A DNA stretch of 9,965 nucleotides, taken from NCBI GenBank assembly GCA_018711785.1, contig DVHW01000119.1:1-9965 (forward strand). The letters run 5' to 3'. A program made the position numbers and the translations under genes. A model generated the notes under the pieces. The model did no database searches and was not told the origin of the DNA. It was given only the letters and a program-made list of their open reading frames with translations. The DNA is from Candidatus Galloscillospira excrementavium (GTDB lineage: Bacteria; Bacillota; Clostridia; Oscillospirales; Oscillospiraceae). Shown piece after piece: positions 5,484 through 9,965 of the stretch (the stretch's first letter is position 1; each line of letters begins with the position of its first letter).

Positions 5484-7664
5484 TCAGGAGAGCGTCCCGG
5501 TATCCGGGAGCAGCTGTGTGGTGAGGATGACCTCGTCCAGGGACAGCCCGGCGGGGAATCCGAGAGCCTGGGCCAGGTCCAGGATGGGGTAGTAGGTGTA
5601 GTCCCCGCCATTCTGATCTGTGAGGACGATGGCGTCCAGCTCCACAGCCTCGCCGTTGACCAGGAGAGGGGCGGAGCGGGTGCGGTAGGGCATCTCGCCG
5701 TCGAAGGGCGCGGCCAGCTCGCTGCCGCCGGGGGTGTAGGGCGCGCCGGTGGTGAGACGAATGGAGCCATCAAATTCCACCTCGAACTGGGCGGTGGTGC
5801 CGTTCAGGAGGCTGGCCACGTCCCGCAGGCGGAAATAGGGGATGAGGTCGCCGTTTTGGTCCCGGAGGGCGTAGACCTGGAGCGTTTCGTAGCGCGTCTT
5901 GGTGGAGAAGCGCTGCTCCATGGGATAGGCCACCGGGTCGTAGACGGTGGACTGAGGCTGGTCGGCCAGGTAGGGGATGCTGTTCTCCCGGGCATAGGCC
6001 TCGGCCGCGCTGCCGGGAGCCACATGGAGGGTCACCTCCGGGCAGCGGAGGAAGGCGTCCGGGCCGATGTCGGCGACACTGGCCGGGAGATATACATCGG
6101 TGAGGGCATAGCAGTCCACAAAGGCGTTGGAGCGAATGGCGGTGACGCTGTCCGGTACGGAGACCCGGGTGAGGTTGGTGCAGTAGTTGAACGCACCGGT
6201 ACCGATGGTGGTCACCAAGTGGGGGAGGACGGCCTCAGTGCCGCCGCCATGCAGGAGCTGATAGGAGTAGAGGTAGCCGTTCAGGAGCCCGTAATCATAC
6301 AGATTGCCGGCCCAGGGGGTGAGCATAAAGGCGTCCGCAGCCACCTCGGGGGTGCCCAGCGCGGTCACGTCGGCGAGGGCACTGCAGTTGAAGAAGGCCA
6401 TGCGTCCGATGGAAGAGACGCCCTCCGGAATGGTGACCTCGGTGAGGCTGTAGGCGCTGGTAAACGCCTGCTCCGGGATCTCGGTGAGTCCCTGGGAGAG
6501 GGTGACCTGGGTCAGCCCCAGGCAGGAGAGGAAGGCGCCCGCGCCAAGCTCGGTGACGCTGTCCGGCAGGGTCACGGAGGTGAGGGAGCTGCAACCGAAA
6601 AACGCCTGTGCTCCGATGGAGGTCAGCCCGTCGGGCAGGTCGATCTCCGTCAAAAAGCCGCAGGAGTCAAAGGCGTGGGGACCGATCTCCCTCAAGGTCT
6701 CGGGAAGGGACACGGCGGTGATGGGGCTGAAATGGGAGAACGCGTAGGGGCCGATGGCGCTCACGCCCTCCGGCACCGCCACCTCCTGCTCCTGCCCCAG
6801 ATAGGCCAGCAGGCGGCCGCCCTGGAGGAGAAAGTCCCCCTGAGCCGATTTCCAGGGGGTCTGGTCGAAGGCGGAGGGGCCTATCTCGGCGAGGGCCTGG
6901 GGCAGGTCGATGCGGGAGAGGGCGGTGCAGCCGGCAAAGGCGCCGCTGCCGATGCGGGTGACGCTCTCCGGCAGGGTGACGGAGGTGAGCCCGGTCAGGC
7001 CGGAGAAGGCCTCCTCACCCACGGTTGTGATGCCGTCCGGGACAGTGACCTGCTCCGCGTCCCCCTGGTAGCGGAGGAGAGTGCCGCCCACCACGGCGAA
7101 CTCCCCAAGGCCGGCCTGCCATGGCGTATCTCGGAAGGCGGTGCCGCTAATGGAGGAAGGGTCGGCGGCCAAAGTGACCTTCTCCAGGGCGGTACAGCCG
7201 GCGAAAGCCCCGGAGCCGATGCTGGTCTGACCCAAGAGGGTGACCTCCGTGAGGGCGGTGCAGCCGGCGAAGGCCTCCTCGCCCAGCTGGGTGAGGGAGG
7301 CGGGGAGGGTGACGCTGGTCAGGCTGGTGCAGCCGGAAAAGGCCTTCCGGCCGATGTAAGTGACCCCTTCGGGGATGGTGACGTGGGTCAGGCCGGTGCA
7401 GTCCTGGAACGAAAAGTCGCTGATGCTCTGAAGGGTGGAGGGAAAGGTGATGCCGGTGATGTCGGTCCGGCCGAAGAATAGGATGCCGGGGTCTCTGACC
7501 CCCTCGGGGAAGGTGATGTCCCCGCCGGGGCCGTCGTAGTAGGTCACGATGCCCTTGTCCACGGAGAAGCCGTCCCCGGCCTCCTCCGCCGCCAGGGCGG
7601 GGAGAGCCGGCAGGGAGAGCGCCAGGATGAGGGCGAGAACCGGGGCGAACCGTCGCTTTTTCAT
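5484..7664 (-). CDS. secreted BspA-type leucine-rich-repeat protein with C-terminal copper-amine-oxidase-like stalk domain
   Basis: The product is 726 residues. The start is the ATG at 7664: AAGGAGG lies seven bases before it, while the ATG two codons earlier sits only one base from that site and a TTG at 7685 precedes it altogether. The N-terminus is a signal peptide (MKKRR, a hydrophobic core, then ALPALAAEE with cleavage near residue 25-26). Residues from about 50 to 565 hold roughly 18 LRR_5 repeats of about 23 residues of the form LTxVTLPxxVTxIGxxAFxGC. Three are interrupted by a TPW segment and a Gly-rich hairpin (for example TPWQAGLGEF, TPWKSAQGDF, TPWAGNLYDY). Residues about 586-726 resemble the copper amine oxidase N-like domain common in Clostridia (YFRLRDVASLL, RLTTGAPYTPGG). 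No sortase signal, SLH domain or C-terminal membrane helix is seen, so it is probably released or non-covalently held. The function is unknown; BspA-type proteins often bind surfaces or host proteins. Confidence 0.88.
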   Translation of the reverse strand: MKKRRFAPVLALILALSLPALPALAAEEAGDGFSVDKGIVTYYDGPGGDITFPEGVRDPGILFFGRTDITGITFPSTLQSISDFSFQDCTGLTHVTIPEGVTYIGRKAFSGCTSLTSVTLPASLTQLGEEAFAGCTALTEVTLLGQTSIGSGAFAGCTALEKVTLAADPSSISGTAFRDTPWQAGLGEFAVVGGTLLRYQGDAEQVTVPDGITTVGEEAFSGLTGLTSVTLPESVTRIGSGAFAGCTALSRIDLPQALAEIGPSAFDQTPWKSAQGDFLLQGGRLLAYLGQEQEVAVPEGVSAIGPYAFSHFSPITAVSLPETLREIGPHAFDSCGFLTEIDLPDGLTSIGAQAFFGCSSLTSVTLPDSVTELGAGAFLSCLGLTQVTLSQGLTEIPEQAFTSAYSLTEVTIPEGVSSIGRMAFFNCSALADVTALGTPEVAADAFMLTPWAGNLYDYGLLNGYLYSYQLLHGGGTEAVLPHLVTTIGTGAFNYCTNLTRVSVPDSVTAIRSNAFVDCYALTDVYLPASVADIGPDAFLRCPEVTLHVAPGSAAEAYARENSIPYLADQPQSTVYDPVAYPMEQRFSTKTRYETLQVYALRDQNGDLIPYFRLRDVASLLNGTTAQFEVEFDGSIRLTTGAPYTPGGSELAAPFDGEMPYRTRSAPLLVNGEAVELDAIVLTDQNGGDYTYYPILDLAQALGFPAGLSLDEVILTTQLLPDTGTLS

Positions 7665-7705
7665 ATCCATGCCTCCTTGCTTCAAAATGGTGATAAAACC
7701 CCAAC

Positions 7706-7711
7706 TTTATA
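7706..7711 (-). promoter_or_regulatory. candidate -10 box for the LRR gene
   Basis: On the minus strand TATAAA lies about 42 bases before the LRR start codon, within a locally AT-rich stretch (ACTATAAAG). It matches five of six consensus bases. I cannot find a convincing -35 box at normal spacing; the T-rich segment there (CCTTTTT) is a poor match. An activator-dependent or alternative-sigma promoter is possible. Confidence 0.25.
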
Positions 7712-7783
7712 GTATCCATAGAGACGGAAAAAGGATAGGAATTTTCGGAAGTGGAGGAGGATGAAAACTTCCCACCGCCACCA

Positions 7784-7812
7784 TTGTAATTTCTTCCTCC
7801 GGCGGCTATAAT
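7784..7812 (+). promoter_or_regulatory. sigma-A-type promoter for the galactofuranose genes
   Basis: TTGTAA (7784-7789, four of six) is followed after exactly 17 bases by a perfect TATAAT (7807-7812). Transcription would start near 7819, giving a leader of about 119 bases before the mutase gene. This is the best promoter in the 273-base divergent gap (7665-7937), which otherwise holds no gene that I can see. Confidence 0.65.
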
Positions 7813-7822
7813 GGAGGGGGGT

Positions 7823-7835
7823 GCGGCACAGCCGC
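7823..7835 (+). promoter_or_regulatory. small hairpin in the mutase leader
   Basis: GCGGC-ACA-GCCGC is a five-base-pair stem with a three-base loop, just downstream of the predicted transcription start. GGATTTTAG follows, so it could be a weak pause or attenuator, or a 5' stabilising hairpin. It is short and could be chance in GC-rich DNA. Confidence 0.2.
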
Positions 7836-7881
7836 GGATTTTAGAAAACTTTAAGAAAATCTTCCTGTTTTTCCGGGGGAA

Positions 7882-7907
7882 GGTCTGGTATGATATCCCC
7901 ACAGACC
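7882..7907. repeat. inverted repeat in the mutase leader
   Basis: GGTCTG (7882-7887) and CAGACC (7902-7907) are perfect inverted copies around 14 bases that include GATATC. The repeat lies in the transcribed leader about 30 bases before the mutase start. It might be an RNA stem or a repressor site. Only six bases pair per arm, so the case is weak. Confidence 0.25.
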
Positions 7908-7937
7908 GGGAGAAACCAGGGAAGGAAGGGAACTGAG

Positions 7938-9110
7938 ATGAAACAGTATGACGCCGTCCTCGTCGGCGCCGGCTTTGCCGGGGCGGTCTGCGCCCGGGAG
8001 CTGGCCGAGCGGGGCGGGAAGCGGGTCCTGGTGCTGGAGCGGCGGGACCACATCGGCGGCAACGCCTTCGACCGGACCGACGACGCCGGGGTGCTCATCC
8101 ACCAGTACGGCCCCCACATTTTCCACACCAATGACAGGCGGGTGTACGACTACCTCTCCCGCTTCACCGCCTGGCGGGACTACCAGCACCGGGTCATCGC
8201 GAACCTCCCCGACGAGCGCGCCGGCGGGCGGATGACCTTTCCCGTGCCCTTCAACCTGACCTCTCTGGAGACCGCCTACGGCCCGGAGGAGGGGAAGCGG
8301 CTGGGGGAGAAGCTCCTGGCCGCCTACGGCCCGGAGCGGAAGGTCACCATTCTGGAGCTGCGGCAGAACTCGGACCCGGAGATTTCCGCCCTGGCCGATT
8401 ATGTCTATGAGCACGTCTTTGTCCACTACACCATGAAGCAGTGGGGCCAGCGTCCGGAGGACATCGACCCCAATACCACCGCCCGGGTGCCGGTGTTCCT
8501 CTCCCGGGACGACCGGTATTTCCAGGACGCCTATCAGGGCATGCCCCTGGAGGGGTACACCGCTCTCTTCCAGCGCCTGCTGGACCACCCGAACATCGAG
8601 GTGCGGCTGGGGGTGGACGCCCTGTCCCTGCTGAAAGTGGAGGGGGAGACCGTCACCTTTGACGGCGTCCCCTTCTCCGGCACGGTGGTCTACACCGGCC
8701 AGGCCGACGAGCTCTTCGCCTTCCGCTTCGGCCCCCTGCCCTACCGGACCCTGGACTTCGCCTTCGAGACCCTGCCCCGGGACGACTTCCAGGGCTACGG
8801 CACGGTGAACTACACCGTGGACGAGCCCTATACCCGCATCACCGAGTTCAAGCACCTGACCGGACAGGTGAAGCCGGGGCTCACCACCATTGTGAAGGAG
8901 TACTCCCGGGCATATACCGGCGCGGAGGGGGAGATCCCCTACTACGCCATCATCAACGAGGACAACAACGCCCTCTACGCCCGGTACAAGGCGGAGGCGG
9001 ACAAGTGCCCCAACCTCCACCTGCTGGGCCGCCTGGCGGAGTACAAGTACTACAACATGGATGCCATCGTGGCCCGGGCGCTGGAACTGAGCGACCAGCT
9101 TCTGGGCTGA
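7938..9110 (+). CDS. glf: UDP-galactopyranose mutase
   Basis: The product is 390 residues, normal for the family. The enzyme is a cytoplasmic FAD flavoprotein that converts UDP-galactopyranose to UDP-galactofuranose, the donor for galactofuranose in surface glycans. The FAD-binding Rossmann start is clear: VLVGAGFAG (7-15) and E34 at the end of the second strand (VLERRDHIGGNA). Other family marks are YGPHIFHTN (57-65), RVPVFLSRDDRYFQDAYQG, the Asn/Tyr-rich late motif IINEDNNALYARY and the C-terminal FAD-contact segment LLGRLAEYKYYNMD. The start at 7938 fits both the family N-terminus (MKQYDAVLVGAG) and the site AAGGAAGG (7922-7929); an in-frame ATG at 7890 would add 16 unrelated residues and lacks a good site. 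A glycosyltransferase gene follows after 54 bases, probably in the same operon. Confidence 0.93.
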   Translation: MKQYDAVLVGAGFAGAVCARELAERGGKRVLVLERRDHIGGNAFDRTDDAGVLIHQYGPHIFHTNDRRVYDYLSRFTAWRDYQHRVIANLPDERAGGRMTFPVPFNLTSLETAYGPEEGKRLGEKLLAAYGPERKVTILELRQNSDPEISALADYVYEHVFVHYTMKQWGQRPEDIDPNTTARVPVFLSRDDRYFQDAYQGMPLEGYTALFQRLLDHPNIEVRLGVDALSLLKVEGETVTFDGVPFSGTVVYTGQADELFAFRFGPLPYRTLDFAFETLPRDDFQGYGTVNYTVDEPYTRITEFKHLTGQVKPGLTTIVKEYSRAYTGAEGEIPYYAIINEDNNALYARYKAEADKCPNLHLLGRLAEYKYYNMDAIVARALELSDQLLG

Positions 9111-9119
9111 ACCCCAAAC

Positions 9120-9136
9120 CGGGGCCCGGCGCCCCG
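9120..9136 (+). terminator. short GC hairpin between mutase and glycosyltransferase
   Basis: CGGGGC (9120-9125) pairs with GCCCCG (9131-9136) around five bases, followed by ATTTCT. The stem is short and the U-tract poor. If it acts at all it would reduce rather than stop transcription into the next gene. Confidence 0.25.
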
Positions 9137-9164
9137 ATTTCTGAGAAAGTGGAGAGGACTCAAG

Positions 9165-9965
9165 ATGGACAAGATCATCACCTTCGCGGTACCCTGCTAC
9201 AACTCGGCGGCCTATATGGACCACTGCATCAAGACCCTGCTCTCCGGCGGGGAGGACATCGAGATCATCCTGGTGGACGACGGCTCCACCAAGGACGACA
9301 CCCCCGCCATCTGCGACCGCTACGCGGCCGAGTACCCGGACATCGTACGGGCCATCCACCAGGAAACGGCGGCCACGGCGAGGGGGTCAACCAGGGCCTG
9401 CGCCACGCCACGGGCCTCTACTACAAGGTGGTGGACTCCGACGACTGGCTGGACGAGGAGGCCCTCCAGAAGGTCCTGGCCAAGCTGCGGGAGTTCGCCG
9501 CCCTGCCCCGGCCGGTGGACCTGGTCATCGCCAACTACGTCTATGAGCACGTGGAGGACAACACCCGCAAGGTCATGCGCTACACCAACGTGTTCCCCAG
9601 GGACAAGATCTTCACCTGGGACGACATCGGCCGCTTCGGCCCCTCCCAGTACCTGCTGATGCACTCGGTCATCTACCGCACCGAGATGCTCCGCGCCTGC
9701 GGCCTGGAGCTGCCCAAGCACACCTTCTACGTGGACAACATCTTTGTCTACCAGCCCCTGCCCTACGTCAAGACCATGTACTACATGGATCTGGACCTGT
9801 ACCGCTACTTCATCGGCCGCGCCGACCAGAGCGTCAACGAGAAGGTGATGATGGGCCGGGTGGACCAGCAGGTGCGCATCACCAAGATCATGATCGACGC
9901 CCACGACCTGCGCAAGGTGCTCAAGGACAAGCCCAAGCTGGGCCGGTATATGCGCAACTACCTGG
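9165..9965 (+). pseudogene. family 2 glycosyltransferase, frameshifted and cut by the window edge
   Basis: The gene starts at the ATG at 9165, seven bases after GGAGAGG (9151-9157). Residues 1-67 are a GT-A nucleotide-sugar domain: FAVPCYNSAAYM, then EIILVDDGS (DDGS at 38-41). After Glu67 (9363-9365) the frame breaks. Reading as written gives an Arg/Thr/Ser-rich tail ending at the TGA at 9657-9659. Shifting at 9366 restores ENGGHGEGVNQGL and then YYKVVDSDDW (metal-binding DSD), and the corrected frame stays open to the right edge for about 199 more codons. One missing A (GAAAC where GAAAAC is expected) explains the break. It is either a real inactivating mutation or a sequencing or assembly error. 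The likely role is transfer of a sugar, possibly galactofuranose given the mutase gene next door, onto a surface glycan. The acceptor and linkage cannot be read from the sequence. The 3' end lies outside the window. Confidence 0.85.

Noticed and set aside
5481..7481. A 666-codon plus-strand open frame antisense to the LRR gene, Gly/Glu/Val-rich
   Set aside because: It mirrors the repeats of the minus-strand LRR gene, whose signal peptide, ribosome site, repeats and terminator are all coherent. Long antisense frames are expected in GC-rich repetitive genes.
7775..7805. CCGCC...GGCGG inverted repeat around the mutase promoter
   Set aside because: Five-base GC arms 21 bases apart are common by chance at this base composition.
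7851..9359. Long minus-strand open frame opposite the mutase gene
   Set aside because: It has a low-complexity Val/Gly/Gln-rich product, no motif and no ribosome site. The plus strand encodes a clear mutase.
9357..9376. Programmed ribosomal frameshifting in the glycosyltransferase
   Set aside because: No slippery heptamer, downstream pseudoknot or internal ribosome site is apparent. A simple one-base loss in an A run explains the break.

Overview
The window is a GC-rich stretch from what looks like a Firmicutes (Clostridia) chromosome, most likely an Oscillospiraceae-type gut bacterium (Flavonifractor/Lawsonibacter-like). This rests on strong AGGAGG-type ribosome binding sites, an amino-acid ABC transporter with a lipoprotein binding subunit, a secreted BspA-type leucine-rich-repeat protein ending in a copper-amine-oxidase-like stalk domain, and a TetM/EF-G-like GTPase with a YacP/Rae1-like tail. 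The family calls come from motifs read by eye, and the taxonomic placement is an inference. No tRNA, rRNA, CRISPR array, insertion sequence or integrase is visible.

Layout. (1) Bases 1-112 are AT-richer than the rest. They hold what may be the last 28 codons of an upstream gene and a small hairpin. (2) 113-2764 (+) is an 883-residue translation-factor GTPase of the TetM/EF-G type. Its C-terminus is a complete NYN domain resembling Rae1 (YacP), the ribosome-associated endoribonuclease. A strong terminator follows. (3) 2875-5439 (+) is an amino-acid ABC transporter operon: promoter, substrate-binding lipoprotein, a hairpin that probably attenuates transcription, membrane permease, ATPase. (4) 5484-7664 (-) is a convergent gene for a secreted leucine-rich-repeat protein. 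Its terminator lies in the 44-base gap between the two stop codons. (5) 7665-7937 is a divergent intergenic region with a good sigma-A-type promoter facing right. (6) 7938-9110 (+) encodes UDP-galactopyranose mutase. (7) 9165-9965 (+) is a family 2 glycosyltransferase that runs off the window and is broken by a one-base deletion.

How the genes fit together. The three transporter genes form one uptake system. The mutase makes UDP-galactofuranose, and the adjacent glycosyltransferase is a plausible user of it, so the right end probably begins a surface-polysaccharide locus. The LRR protein is exported and likely acts at or outside the cell surface. The GTPase-NYN fusion stands alone and is the most interesting item: it joins a protein type that enters the ribosomal A site to a nuclease type that cuts mRNA in the A site.
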